NCBI RefSeq assembly: GCF_019399895.1 | Contig: NC_091878.1 | Span: 3,100,001-3,164,000 of the forward strand | Direction of reading: 5' to 3' | Length of the DNA: 64,000 nucleotides | Origin: Cardiocondyla obscurior | Taxonomy: Eukaryota; Arthropoda; Insecta; Hymenoptera; Formicidae | Shown here: positions 37,526-51,000 of the stretch, piece after piece | Layout of the letters: each line of letters starts with the position of its first letter | How positions within the stretch are numbered: the first letter of the stretch is position 1 | Notes under the pieces: model-generated | What the model saw: only the letters and a program-made list of their open reading frames with translations | Database searches by the model: none | Told to the model about the DNA's origin: nothing | Made by a program: the position numbers and the translations under genes

Positions 37526-37659
37526 GACCGAAGGAGAAGCTGGACTTGTGCTTGTTGGCGGTAATAAGTGAGCGAAGGACTTGTGTGCCGGAAGATCGAC
37601 ATTCTGAGAGGAGGAGGAGGCCTCGGATAGGCATCCTGCATCAATGGTGCAACCCAGAG
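37520..37659 (+). ncRNA. Putative non-coding exon B
   Basis: 140 bp between the TTTCAG acceptor and the donor AG|GTAAAT at 37660. It shares GAGAAGCTGGAC with exon A, and its 3' end (GAGGAGGAGGAGGC, then AGGCAT) with exons A and C. It lacks the roughly 100-bp middle present in A. One frame is open through the exon, but that frame meets stops in A and C, so a conserved protein is unlikely. The following intron (37660-37895, 236 bp) aligns with the 238-bp A-locus intron, including TTTAAATTTTAGAAAG at matching positions. Transcription is inferred. Confidence 0.4.
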
Positions 37660-37895
37660 GTAAATAATTATTTTTGTACTTACATAAAATTTACAGTTTT
37701 GAGTTATTTATCGCAATCGTTTTGTCATTTTAATGTAAACTTAAAATAATAATTTAATAATTAGTAGAAAAAGACGTTTTAAATTTTAGAAAGGCTTAAT
37801 TGCCTCCAAACTTTGTTTAAACAATATTTTTTGTTTAACATCAAACATTACAAACATTCTACATCTCTACAATTTATTTTTCTCATTTGTTACAG

Positions 37896-38208
37896 GATTA
37901 TCGAACTATATAACTGAAAGTGCTCTCGTCGCCGATCATATTGATTGAACGAACTGCAGACATTTCGTCGGGCGTTACGCGTGTGCCTAATGAGTTAACC
38001 GGGCGATGAAATTTTGTTACTCGATTTTTTTTAACGCGAGTGTCGTACCAGGAGCGCGCGATAGAGTGTGTTCAATAATGATTTGTCGCAATTGTAAATT
38101 CACGGTCGCGGATTTCGCGAGTGCCCTGCGCGGAAGGACGACACGTCCCAACTGAGAGGAGGAGGAGGCTCAGGAAAGGGCATCACGCACCGGCAGAGCA
38201 ACTAATAG
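37896..38208 (+). ncRNA. Putative non-coding exon C
   Basis: The acceptor TTTGTTACAG ends at 37895 and the donor ATAG|GTGACT starts at 38209. The 313-bp exon begins like exon D (TATCGAACT-like sequence). It continues with CTCTCGTCGCCG and an AT/GC pattern matching the middle of exon A, and ends with GAGAGGAGGAGGAGGC as in exon B. All frames contain stops. It thus fuses a D-like start to an A-like body, consistent with tandem duplication of an intron-end plus exon block. The following intron is 38209-38372 (164 bp), with a branch-like CTAAT at 38348-38352. Confidence 0.35.
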
Positions 38209-38372
38209 GTGACTATTAATTTGTTTTTGCACAAAATTGCTAGCTTTATTTTATTAACAGAAAACTTTATTTTTATTTAATTTATTATAAAATCAATTTA
38301 AAATGCATTTTTTTTTCACGCAACAATTATTTTCAGCATCTCTACAACTAATATTTTTTTATTTTGTTACAG

Positions 38373-38411
38373 TCACCTGCTGTATCGTCAACTCTGCTGA
38401 TGCTCGTACAG
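38373..38411 (+). ncRNA. Putative small exon D
   Basis: 39 bp between TTGTTACAG (ending 38372) and ACAG|GTTAGT (donor at 38412). It aligns with the start of exon C and with the 42-bp decayed segment at 21285-21326 of the A-locus. Preserved signals on both sides make it a plausible exon, but its next acceptor was not identified. Confidence 0.3.
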
Positions 38412-41400
38412 GTTAGTGTCAACAATATCTTTTTATAATTTATTGTAATTTCGGATCGTTAAATTGCGGTAAACTAGCGAAAGGCAATGCAAATTGCATA
38501 AAGACCCGCATCCAAATCAGTTAGGCCGCGAATTACATAGAAAACAAGTTAGCGCAATCGTTCGACACACGGGGTGTTAAAGACTTAAGATTTAGTCCCA
38601 GCCACCGCGGGCTGCGGCGTGAAGTCGCCATTGACATGCAAATGAAATCATAAAGCTGCAGCGAAGCGGCGGCGTATCGTCTGTAAGGTATAATTACTGG
38701 CGCATCGATCCCGGTCCGTGCCGCCATGACGGCCTGTATCTCCCGCAATTATCTCCCGCATTTAATCAGACTAAATTCACCTATTGTTGGCGCAATACGT
38801 GCGTCGTTTCGCTATGATTTCGATTAACGCTCTCGGCTTCTCCTGCACGACACCCGAATGCCCAAGGCAGCGATTGTTACGCGCTTGCAAAGCTGCAAAT
38901 GTCATTACATGCACATTTGCTGCATGGGTTAATAAACTTGTCGTTATATTTCCCCTAGGCGTGGGAAAATCTCGAAAGTTAAGCATTTCGCGATTAATTA
39001 TTAGTATTCTCGTGCTGCAAATTTTTAATCGAATATTAAACAATAATTGAGACGCTGTGACTCGGTATCGGCTTATAATTAAATATCGTGTGATAATTTG
39101 GTAAAAATTATTGATTAAAACGTACTATAGGGTGATTAAACAAAAACAAAAAAAAAACAAAAAATCATCAATGTTCTTTCATAAAATTGTTTCGTGTTAT
39201 TTTACGATTATCGACGAAACAACCTTTATACTTCATATCGCTCTACCCTTTATTCAAAAATATTACATTGCCACGATAAATGGATTAATACGTGATATTT
39301 TTCAGACGTGGGATTAATAGCTATTACAAAATAATTATAGAATAATAAACGGAGCGGGCAATTACTTTATAATGATCGTTAATTCCGTCATCAGGGGGAA
39401 GGTGGGGGAAGGGAAGGGGGGAGTTTGAGCGCTCTATCATTTTGTACGCGGGATGTGACGTCGCGTCATGCCGCAATAATACATATTATTATGCATTATT
39501 ACGCGTATAATAATTCTATATAATATTTCATTGTTGCGATAATTGATAATTATAAACCTGATTAACTATCCGCCTTTCATCGCCATAAGGGATAACCGTA
39601 ATCAATCGCGTGACGCGGTATCAATCGAAACGTCGGCGAGCTAGGGCAAACAGCAGGCGAGGAGATTTTGTACAGTTGTGACAATTGGGAGGGAATGCCG
39701 GGAATGCATTTGTAGCCCTCGCGGTTGCAGCAGCCCTTCCCAGATCCGATACACGCTCTCCCGACGGCGCCTGACTGCACAGGACGGCCATCGCTCACTT
39801 GGCCAGCCCGGGCCGGCCACTTGTCTTTGTTTTATCGAAATGCGATACGGTCAGCACCGTGTAACGTTGGCTGCACCGCTAACCGATAATGCATGACCCC
39901 GTCCTATCCACGAAATTGCGCGGTCTCGGTGCATCTCCGATGCAACTGCATCGCTGCAGTTGTCGGTCGGTCCCCCTTCCTTCTCGCTCTCTGGCTGATG
40001 CTCAGCACGTTTGTTGCTTTGCATGGACTTTTGACCCGAATCATATTTTCGCTCGACAAGAGATGCCCGATAAAACGTAAAGTTTTATCTCGCAGTCACC
40101 AGCCAATGTCATTCGATAAACTTGACAGTGGAATTAAAGGAAACTGTTTCATATTCGTTTCTCGTAGGCCTTTTTTTTTATAATTTAATAAAAGAAAAAA
40201 AAAAAATTTTAACGCTAGAATATGTGCGAATAGAGCACTCAGCCGGAAGCGAGCTTTTCCCCGGGGTGATTTTACTTGGAATTCCTAGAAGAACGTATTC
40301 CGGGTGTTGTAACGTACAAGTTCTCGGGAACGTCATGTATCGCAATGCGCGGCATCGTGTCATAGAAAGGACCGGAAACGGCGGGACGGGCTGCCTCGGA
40401 CCGTGCTCTCGTGTCGTTTATCGATACGTTGCTCTTGACGAAATATCGGCGCGATGTAGCGGCGAGAAGTTTCTGAAAAGCACTTGGGGCCCCTGGCGCG
40501 AGAAAGTTTCGACCAAACATCTACGAGTGTTCCTTCCGCCGAGAACGACAACGGCCAAAGTTTGCTTATGAATAAATTTCGTCGCATCATCGCGTTTACT
40601 CGTCGTTTATTATTACTTTCTCGGCCGTCGCTCGCGTCCGCGCGTTTCTCACGAGGGCTTTTATAGAAATTAAAAAAGAAGGATATCCCTTTTCTTTGCG
40701 ACACACTTTGACCTCCAATTAAATCTCGATTTAATTAGAGAGAAATGTAAAATTCTTAAATTATGCGCCTCTCTTCGCATCTCACCGTTCTAATTTCCTC
40801 CTTTTGCGAATTTTTATTATTCCCTTTCTGTAGTCATTACACCAGTATCAAATACGCTATTAGTTAATTTAATTATCACAACTCCTTGAAATTAATTACA
40901 GCAATTATGATAATAATTCATGATATTTGTGAACGCGCGCGCGTGCATTCTCGAACGTGGTTCACGAAATTCTGTTTAGTTAGTTAATTAATTTTCTAAT
41001 TAAGAGTCTAAAAATTCAACGTGCGCCGCGCCACCGGGCTTTTTTTGTTGCTAATTATCGGTCTCGTCAAATTAGATTTATAATTAATTTTTTATTGCTC
41101 ATTATCGTGATTCCGTAATTATTAAATGCGAGAATTAATTTCCATAGTTTTCGGGATTCTGTTTGCGTTTATATCTCGACTAATTGACGCTGAAAAAAAC
41201 GGCCGGGGTACATCCGTCGCACAAACGCGACGTGTAATTCTCGGTAAAAGTGTAACGCACACCGGCGATGTATGTATAAAATCCACGAGCGTGTAAAGCC
41301 CCTAACTATCCTAACTACGTGAAGTTAATTCGAACGCGGGAGTTTGAAAGCGGCTAATTTGTCACATCGGCTGGTCCTCTTGACAAGTCGCGCTTTTAAA

Positions 41401-44400
41401 GCCGCCGAAAAAGAAAGCTTTTGTTACACCTTCTATTCACGCCAGCACCGGGTGACATTAACGCGGCCTACTTGAAAAGAGCGCGACGAAGTATCGCGAC
41501 GTCGTCGAAGAGGCGCGCCGTGAAGTACACGTCTCTGTTTAGCCGCGAAACTTTTATCTAAAAAAGAAAACAACCTTCGTTGAATTTGCACGGTAGATAA
41601 GCTAGACAAAAAAAAAAGAAGTCAAATAAATATGCAGATAATAAACGTTAATTTTTCTTTACCGTCTTCCAGTTTGTAGTGATAATAGACAGATAAAAAA
41701 TGTATGCAAAGACTTATAGTGTCAAAAATGATAGCTTCTCGGCAGCCGCTTTCGCGGCGTGGTTAAAAAAAATTGAGATGGGAGGAAAGAAAACGATTGC
41801 TTATATTCCGCAGAAATTCTCATTACACCATCTTGCCAGACGGCTTGACGGCGAAGAGAAACGAATTCTAGATTTCCCCTGTGTCATTGGATTAAACGTC
41901 ACGGTCGTCGGAAATGGATAGCGTCATTTCCTATTCGACCATGAATTATACCCCGCGCAAATATATTCTCGTTCGTTGCAACCGCGTCTGTGTGGGTGGG
42001 TTGTAGATAACAAAGGCAGTTATAAGAACCGTAAGCAATACTCACTCGGCGAGCGATAATATTTTATAACGTATATAAACTAATTGTAAGTTTGCATATT
42101 TTATACGATATGACTCCGCAGAAATTCTTATTAATAGAATCCTTTTAACTAAAGCTCGTATAAAAAATGAAAAATATTGAAAATATATCGTGCAATTTTT
42201 AGAGAATTCGTTATATGTTAATTTGTGATAATTAGAAATTCTGGAGTTTCCCAAAATATCTGTATTTTTAGAAAAGTAATTATTCATGTGTTTATTGGAG
42301 CCGCATATCGAAAAAAAATTAATTATATATAATATCTACATACGTGCGTGCGTACTTGAACAAGTGATCAATCGGTAAAACAATGTTGGAGTTCGAAGAG
42401 AATTTTCGCGCCGGTATGCCGTACTTAATCGTCAATTAACGTTAATTAATGTGACGTTTAGGGTGCCCTAGTATATCGGTTTACAGCAATTTAGCGGCGT
42501 CACGCTAATGGATCTGACCCCATGAAGCGTTTATCGAATCCAAAGCCTCATCTCATGTTACTCAAATGTTTGCCTTCTTACTCACGTTGCGCTGATCAAA
42601 GCCCTTTTATAAAGCCAAATCTCGCCCACCGATGCTCTCGTTTCTCACGAGATGCAGCGCGAAACTCACCTGAAACAAGAATTGATACGATTACGTCAAA
42701 AGAACCGGAAAAGCCAGAAAAAGAGTAATTTCGCAGAAGTTAAAAGAGTCTATTCATAAATTTTGTAGAGTTTAACTTCGTAGGACTTAACTTTTTTTTT
42801 TAACTAACTTAATATAGATTTTTTTGTTTTTCCGATTTAAGAAACTCAGTTTGTTTTAGGTCTTAGTTTATTTAAAATTATTATTTGCTTATGTATCCCG
42901 TAATTGATTATTTGCATTCTCGCTTGAGTTTTCGAACTAGTACGTTTCTTTTTCGCGTCTCCAAACTTTATCTTCGATTTTACAAATAAATCGAAAATTC
43001 AAAGACGGATTTCAGCGTCGCTGTAGCTCCCGATTACTTACAAGATCTTCAGATCCTTAAATCCTGCGTGTTTCACGAGGGTCGGGTCACATGCTGTGAC
43101 TCGTCCTCGTAACGGGGAACTTTAAATGACATTTCAAACGGAGCTCACTCGTGAAAGTCTCGTCTTGAGATAAGAGAACACGGGGCTTGAGTAGTGTAAT
43201 TTGGTAATTCGAGGATCAGAGAGAAATATATTTTTCCTCCTTTTCCATCCTTTCACGTGCTGTTTTCCCCTTTTCGTGCTTTATTCAGCGATGTAAAAGA
43301 TATTTGGCAATTTGTCATATTCGCAAATTGGCTTATTGTAAGTCGTCCTTGTCGAGAGAGACATAAACCTTCCAGCGGATTAAAATATCTCCGAGACGGA
43401 AAATACTCAAATGAAATTTTCACCCTTATTCACACGCAGTATAACATTTTACATGTAAAAAGATACTTTTATTTTTACATTATTTATACGTAACCTTTCA
43501 CAAATTATGCGCATAAAATGATGCAAGACGTTATAAACGTATCGCTTTTTATAAAAAAAATTAAAGTAGATTCTCGGGGCAAACTTTCGCAATTAGCCGT
43601 GTAATAGTTGGCATTCATAAATTACGCAGACTGAAAGTCGAAAATAAATCATGCGAGCTAAAATAGCATAATGTGATATGTGGGACGCCCTTCGCGATCA
43701 CTATGATATCCACGCATCGTAACCCGATTATGTTGGACGAATTATTGTCCAGCGAACAATTTGGAGTCGACGATGCCGCATTAATGTTGCTAATTAACTC
43801 ATTTTCGTTATTGTTGCGCCAATCTGCGGTATAATCGCGCCGCATCGCTTTGTATACGCTAAATTGGTACAAGCAACAGCGTTACGTAGTAATCGACTCT
43901 ACTAATTTTTCATGCTCTCTGACAAATCGCGTGCCGTAGAATGCAGGGTACAATAAATTAGAAACTACTGTTGTTTCTAGATTGCAGTAGTAAATTAAAT
44001 TATAAAGACTAATTTAATTATAATTTTTAAAAAAATAACATGTTTAAAAAAGCTAACAAAATAGAATTTTGAAGACAAGACACTGACCGTTTATTGGGCC
44101 AAGTAAAGACTTACTTTCATTTCCTTTAATAAAAAATTTTATTTAATTAAATGTAATTTTTGTTGAAACAAAAAGCTAAATTAAATTAATACGCGTGTTT
44201 TTTAAATTTGAATTTAATTGTGTTTTTCTTTTCTTCGACGAAAGATTAGATTTGATAAAAATAGATATTTGTTTTTGTCATATTCGTTATATTTGATTAA
44301 TTTGTAATCGGCGAATGGGCGAGTAATAAAATACGGAAGAGATTACACGCGAGAATGGAGCTTCAGTCCCCTTGTAAATTCCCAGCATTGCGATGTCGGC

Positions 44401-47400
44401 CGTTGCTGCTTAGGCTTAGAAGAGATTTCGGTTAACCGAGCAAGGATTATCAGGATGCCGTGTTACGGGGTCCAGGCTGACTAGCGGGGGATAACGAGGG
44501 CCGATCAAATTCCGGGTGACGTGTTAAGCCCGGCTTAAGGCTCTGCAGCCTTAAGAAGCGGATCGAAGCGTTACGCTACATATCCACTCCGTGACCCAGA
44601 GCTACGTATAAACTAGCGGGACGAATTAATTTATACTCGAGAAAGTAGATTAGGGCGATACCAAAATATCGTGCAAGCACGTTATTAATTTTACGTCTTA
44701 ATAAACTAAAGATCGCGCGCGTCTCGAGTTCCGGTTGATTCGACATTTTCAAATCGAGCGATAAAAAAAATCGGAGGGTTGCCTCGACGTGCGCGAATGC
44801 AAGGACCTCGCGTTCCCATAGGTTTCGGGGACAACAAAGTCCCTCTATTCTCGTCGTAGCCCGTCGTTAGAGGACTTGTTCTACAAGAGTGGGCACAATC
44901 TAGCAGCGGAAGGGCGGAGAAGGTGAAGACGGCGAGTCGGGAATCGGGGCCGCTATCAGGCGCGGGGGCGGTGGGAAACGGCGGACGCGTTTCTTGGAAG
45001 TAAACTTAATTACTGGGTGGTACTCGCCGCTCTGACATTTGGCAACGAGCCTCTAAATCTCGAAGAGGAACGGCGACGCCGTTCCAAATTGCACTTTCGC
45101 GGAGGCAATCGCGCGTCCCCTCGCCAAGCACGGCTTCCTTCCTTTCTTCCGCGCGCGAGAACGCTTACCCGGCGGTCCCGGCATTAATTCTGTGATCCAC
45201 GGATCCGAAAAATCGAACTGCGTAACTCAGAACAGCAGGATTTCGTTAAACAAAATTTTCGCGACTGCTTTTACCGGTAGAAATATCGAATGTTTCGGTA
45301 AATTACGGCGGCATTACGGAAATTATTAACTCGAATGAAATTAAAACAGTCCGTGGTCATTTTACCATTGATTACCCGGGTTCTCGAGTTGTAAACTTCC
45401 CCCATAAATTTTGCTTACGACTAAGCAGCGGGGCCGACACGTCAGCGAGGCGGCGAAGCGGCAGGAAAGTTTTGACATCGCGCTTTGACAGGATCACTCG
45501 GAATGAAACTATGTACAAAATCGTTCAGTGGAAATAGAGTTTCTCCTATGAGAGGTCATCAATACCCTCCGTAAAAAGTGCACTTTGTTATTGCGGTAAC
45601 GGCAAACATTAATAATTGACGGGGAATGGAGTTCTAATGACGCCGCATCGCCACAGACAATTGTTGTAAAGCGCGGAGAGACCGTAAACGTCACGCCTTA
45701 AAACATGAAATATCGATCTTCCCGGGACCACCATTTGCATTGACGCTTTTATTCTTTCGTTAACGATTTATTTCGCCGCGAAAATTACCAAGCCTCTCGG
45801 GGGCAATTGCTCCTTCGTGCGAGCACCTTTTTGTTCGGGCAATTAAACGAATGCGGTATTCATCGGATATTCCGATTCGATTCAAAATCGCTATTGTATT
45901 TGAAACAAATATGCGCGGCGTTTATTTAAAATATTTGAAACGTCGGCAGCAACGTTATTCCTGTCAGCGTTTAACAATACCATTTGTTCGCTCTAATATT
46001 TTAATCAAGACTTGTTGTTTATGCGCGTTAAACATATGTGGCAGGGAACAAGGAGACAATTTTTATAAAATCTATGCGCCATAAATTTGTAACGCCATCG
46101 CGGTGCGCTTTTGTAACATTGGACGATACACGAGCGCGGCCCGTTGCATTAATTATGCTTTATTCTCATTAACCCCGCAAAGGTGGTATCTCATTGCGTA
46201 TGTACGCTCGTAACGACGTATAATTAACGCGAACTCGCTTTAGTGGCTTCGGGATCATCGGCGAGAGATTGCACGTCTGTGTCGTACTTCAATACATTTA
46301 ATAAGGTTCTCATTTTCAAAGATTTAATACCGACGAGATGGGACCATAGTAATCAGCACGAGTTATAACGCTTCAATTTTAAGTAACCTTTTATCATCCC
46401 CGTTACGCTTTTTTTTTTTTTTAGCAGCATGTCATGTTACGCGACTTTCGCGATGTCAGTACTCGGATTTGTTTCAGGCTGACAAAATTAAATTTTTCGG
46501 AATTAAATGTAAATTAGTTGAAAAGTAGGAGCTATTTAAATAAATAAATTAATAATAAAAATAGAAATTTTCGGGGTTTTTTTTTTTTTTTTAAAGAAAT
46601 TTATGCTATTTCTGAAAGAATTATTATGGTGAAAAATATAAATGATAATACATTCGACGCGACTGTTATAAATAAAAAGAAAAATAAAGCTTGTTACGAA
46701 TAAATGGTTAGTGTGGCATGGTTGACTCGTCAGTGAAAATAAAACGAATAGTATCTAATCTTACGAATCAGCGCGAAATGGTAGTAGGAAAGATAACGAC
46801 GTCGTTACAAAACAAAAAAATTCAGAAGGGGGAATAATCGTTTGCCAAATTAATCGTGGTTTGCTTTACGTCCTTGAACTTTTCTCCTTCCGAATCTTTG
46901 AACTTCTTTTATGTATTAAGTCTCGAGACCTCTTGCTTTTTTATATTTTAAAACCGTTTGAGCCCCCTCAAATATTTGTCTTTTAAATTTTTACTGTTTT
47001 TAAGTTTCTTTATTCCCAAAATTGAGGGCTCTTCTTCTGTTTTGCGAGAGATGCACTTTGGAGACAACAAATATTTGGATCTGCGAGTTCGCGCGGGCGA
47101 CATTTCATATTTTAAGTGAAAATAACAATAATAGCGGGAGAACAATAAATGTAGAGCATAAAGTTTGGCGATTCAGTTTGAGATCATTCGAGAATTCGCT
47201 CGTGTTGTCACTTCCAGAAGTTCCAGCTTCTTCTTATCCTTGGGGGATCTGTCGAATCCTTCTACCGGTTAGCTAACAGCGACTGACCGACTTTTGTTCT
47301 TGTTAACGTCGATATTGTAGCGCGACAGACGCTCGATAATTATGTCTTAATTAAGGTGTTTGACCTCATTTCCGCGGAGAATGCTTTCGCTTCTCGTCGA

Positions 47401-47970
47401 CGGCCATCTTCCGCTCGGTTGCGCTTCTAGAAACGTTTATACCGTGCTTGCTTGTGGTAAATGCCTTCTACGGCAACAAACTTTGGAAAATGAAACCGGA
47501 CGTAAAAGGTGCTTTTCATTATCTGTCATAGTCAAGCCCTTTATTTAGTTTCACCTTCGTGTCTACTTTCGATTACGGCAGGTAGGCGACATATGTTCCG
47601 CGAGGGTTGTTTCTTGCTCCTTACGTTATTTTATATCTTGGTAAATATAAAAATTTTAAGACGTTTAAATAAAACAAAATTTTAATTTTACATAAAATAC
47701 TGTGAGACACACATACATATTTTTGCATTAGTTAGTTTTTATTATCTGGTCTTCGACGAGTGACACAAAAATAGGATTCGTTTGGAGTTCGATTTTTGCT
47801 AAAATTCCACTGACTCAGCTTTCTGAAAAGAGAAGGGGTGGCCGGACAAAATCACCCTGTATGCAATGAAGGACCATCCGGTGGTTGGCAAACGCGGATT
47901 CTGTTTGAAGTGCGGTCGGCGGGTACGAGGTTGACTTTTCAACTTAAATTAAGTTCGCCTGCAGTTGCAC
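38412..47970. other. Mosaic non-coding region, no recognisable gene
   Basis: No gene is supported. Items seen: a POU octamer ATGCAAAT at 38636-38643, a 13-bp tandem word at 38737-38762, an inverted repeat GCAAATGT/ACATTTGC at 38895-38920, GC-richer DNA at 39.57-40.08 kb and 44.75-45.2 kb, and a T run at 46409-46422 with another at 46577-46592. A 73-codon + frame with an ATG in AAAAAATG context spans 41700-41921 and has ordinary composition, but no family is recognised. Confidence 0.55.
38895..38920. repeat. Short inverted repeat GCAAATGT / ACATTTGC
   Basis: Eight paired bases around a 10-base loop, extendable by two more pairs past a T-T mismatch. It is too short for a microRNA precursor. 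Confidence 0.4.
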
Positions 47971-48034
47971 AGAGAGAGAGAGAGAGAGACAGTGAGAGAA
48001 AGGGGGAAAGAGAGAGAGAGAGAGAGAGAGAAAA
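47971..48034 (+). repeat. (GA)n microsatellite
   Basis: Two GA blocks (47971-47989 and 48009-48031) are separated by GTGAGAGAAAGGGGGA-type sequence. Glu/Arg-rich and Ser/Leu-rich frames on the two strands here are products of the array. Confidence 0.9.
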
Positions 48035-51000
48035 GCCGAGGGTGAGCGGGGCGACGAGAAGAGAAGCAAATTTTATACAAATTAGACGGGCCGCGTAGCC
48101 TCCCATTGCGCCTTCGTCCCTCATTTGGCTTTCAGTTGAGGCCGCCCAGCTAAGATTTCGCCAGGATACTTTGCAAATTAAGTCCTTACTGAAGTGAGCA
48201 TCAGCTATGCTCGACTACACGCGCAGGAAACGTCTTCTCTTCCAGCTCTTCGCGCGTAATCAACTATTGCCGCGCTTAATGAGAACAAGCGGGACAACCG
48301 CGATTTATGCAGCAATTATTTTTTCAAAACTTTTACGCCTTCGCATTTTCGGTCCTTTATTTTTTGAACGAAAGTTTTAAATATAATTTTAAACGTAATT
48401 TCTTTTACGCCGGATTATTTTTTGAAATTTTTTTTACGTTCTGTTTTTATATTAGATTGTATTATCAAAACAGTTATTTTGTACACCATTTAAATGTAGG
48501 ATAATTACACGGCAATATGCGTGTAGATAAAGAGTCACTTATATTTAATGACACAATTTTTCGACTATTGCGGAATTTCATTTTTGGTATGATATGCACG
48601 GCGCATTTTCGAGAGAGCTTGTTGTATGAATTTTAGAATGGTATCACTGTAAATTGTAATGAAATGTTTCATTGAAAATTATCAAATTGATTATTTCGGT
48701 CAAATTAAATGCTGCCTTTTATATCTCTCAATTATGTTCTTCACTTTGAATTTTTAAAGCCTTGTCGTTCGATTTTTCAAATTAAAGAATCGATTTTTAT
48801 TCTCCCTTCGCATTGTTGAGAAAAAAAATTTGCGAGTTTTCGATCGATAAGGCACGTTTTGACGTTTGATCTTTAGGCCTTCTAACTCGCCAGCGATGAT
48901 CGGATTAACTCGAGATTTTCTGCTTCCACTTCCGTAATGCGACGTTTTCTCGCGAGATATGAAATTATCGAAGTTGGAAAGTAAAGCCGGAAGATACGCT
49001 CCTCCATCGTGAAAACTTCCGTCGCTCGAAACGTCGTTTAAACTTTCCGATTGCCGTTTATAGGCTGTCGGCATTTCTTTTCGTTCTTTGTGAATATCGC
49101 GTGTCTGACACATTTTTTTCCCACTGTATTCCCCGTTAATTATTGAGCAATTTATTATTAAAAAAAATAACCGAACGTGTCCGTGTATCTAATGCTTTCG
49201 GAGATCGTTGTTCTGCAAGTACATCTTGCTGCGAGTAATCAAATTTTCGCGCGGAGGGTGTCGCTCAAATATTTGAATCTGAATTTAAGCATCGTGGAAT
49301 TTAATGATTCAAGTGCACTCGGCGACAAGATTTCGCCATCATTTCCGCCGCTTTTCTCGCGGCACTATACAATCATTGGCCACGCAACGAACATAGATGC
49401 AGTATGCAAGCCGAAAGCGCGGGCGTCCTTGGAGAACATGAAAGGATTTGAAAGCCATTCGCACAGTACCGGCGGCGCGCCTTTCTTTATTCAAAAGGAT
49501 TAAGCTCCCTCGAAAGCGTCGTGCGCGGTGCTCTCTGTAAAAGCGCAACAGTACATTATTCCGTTCTTTTTCTCTCCTCCGCTTCGCCTCGCCGTATTCT
49601 ATTCCGCTGATGGTTGCTTCTAAATATAATCGATTCATAAACCCGCGATCTATGGATCTAACGCGTCTGTAAGTTTCAAGCCTCGCGACTTTAAAGGCTC
49701 TTTTTTTTTCGGGAGGGAAAAATTCTGTAACAACCGGTGAAATCGGTCGCGGAGATGTCAAAGGACCCACGTCGATTTGCGAACGATAATATTGACGTGA
49801 CGAGTATGTAGAGCAAAGGTTTAAGAGATCTAAAAATCCGTCAATGAAAAAATTTAGGCAGAAGTGACTCTAAGACTTTTAATTTACAAAGTGGCGTAGC
49901 AAAATATAAAATATATTAAGATTTCACGATATATTTCCTTGCTTTCGATGTTATTAACTTAAAATTGTCACCAATAAATAAAATCTTTAATTATATGTAT
50001 GTACAAACAAGAACGTATTAAAAATTTTATTAAAATAAAGATGATTAATGACAAAAAGATCACGTTTACAACAATTATATTTTGTGTCTGCTTGTAAAAT
50101 TTTATTTTATATCTTAAACGTAGAATGCATTTTGCGTATTATACGAATAAAGTGATAGATAGAGGTTTGAAATTTTCTCGTTCTCTCTCTCTCTTTCTCT
50201 CTTGAGGATTTGCTCGGATTAATTCCTTTAAATCGGCTTCAGATTCTTCACGTTGTAAATCGGCCTCCTCGGAATGACATCGATATTAACCTCCGTTATA
50301 AATATCAAACCTCGACCGATATCTACATTCAGGTCGATCGTGTCCCGATATGCGACATTCCGCAGCTGTCGCGCTATAATCGTTCAAAGCGTGAAATTAT
50401 CGCAGAATCGATATCGGGGGCTGGATACGTTTTTGCTCTGAGCACGGGGAGATATTTTGAGAGCAAGAAAATAACGCGGGCGATATGTTGCACGAGTCCT
50501 CGATTCGCGCTCGGCAGATATTATTCGGCAATCCCGCGATAATCCATCAATTTCATATAATAATTATTGCCGTCATGTGACTGCGATTATTACATGCAAT
50601 TACAGCGCGATCAGATATGTAAGATTTACTTTTGTGCGATTGTAATTAATCGCACGCCCGCAACTTATTCAATTCCGGCAAAATATTTTTTACATTTTGG
50701 TGTAGAAATTAATTTACAGTTTATTGAATTTTAAATGGCAAGTTTTAATTCGCAGTGTCAATTATATTAATTCGGATCTTCGTTTTAACATATCGGTGAA
50801 ATTGATTAAAATTTGAAATTTATTTAAATGCTCGGTAACGTCATTGGTAGTGAAAAATGATTTTCGTTTTACGAGGTCGTTGATTTATCTCGCGGTGGAA
50901 TTAAATATAAAATTTCTCTATATCTGAAATCGAGACTGCGCTAATGAAGAAAGGATAGGGACTTTGTAGTGCATAATTGAGAGAAATCTGCACTCGTTAA

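Noticed and set aside
37546..37749. 67-codon frame through exon B as a protein
   Set aside because: The frame runs past the donor into the intron, and the homologous frame in exons A and C meets stops.
33933..47860. CACCCTGTAT words (33.93 kb, 47.85 kb, partial at 16.33 kb) as transposon ends
   Set aside because: Isolated 10-bp matches without inverted partners, target duplications or transposase remnants.
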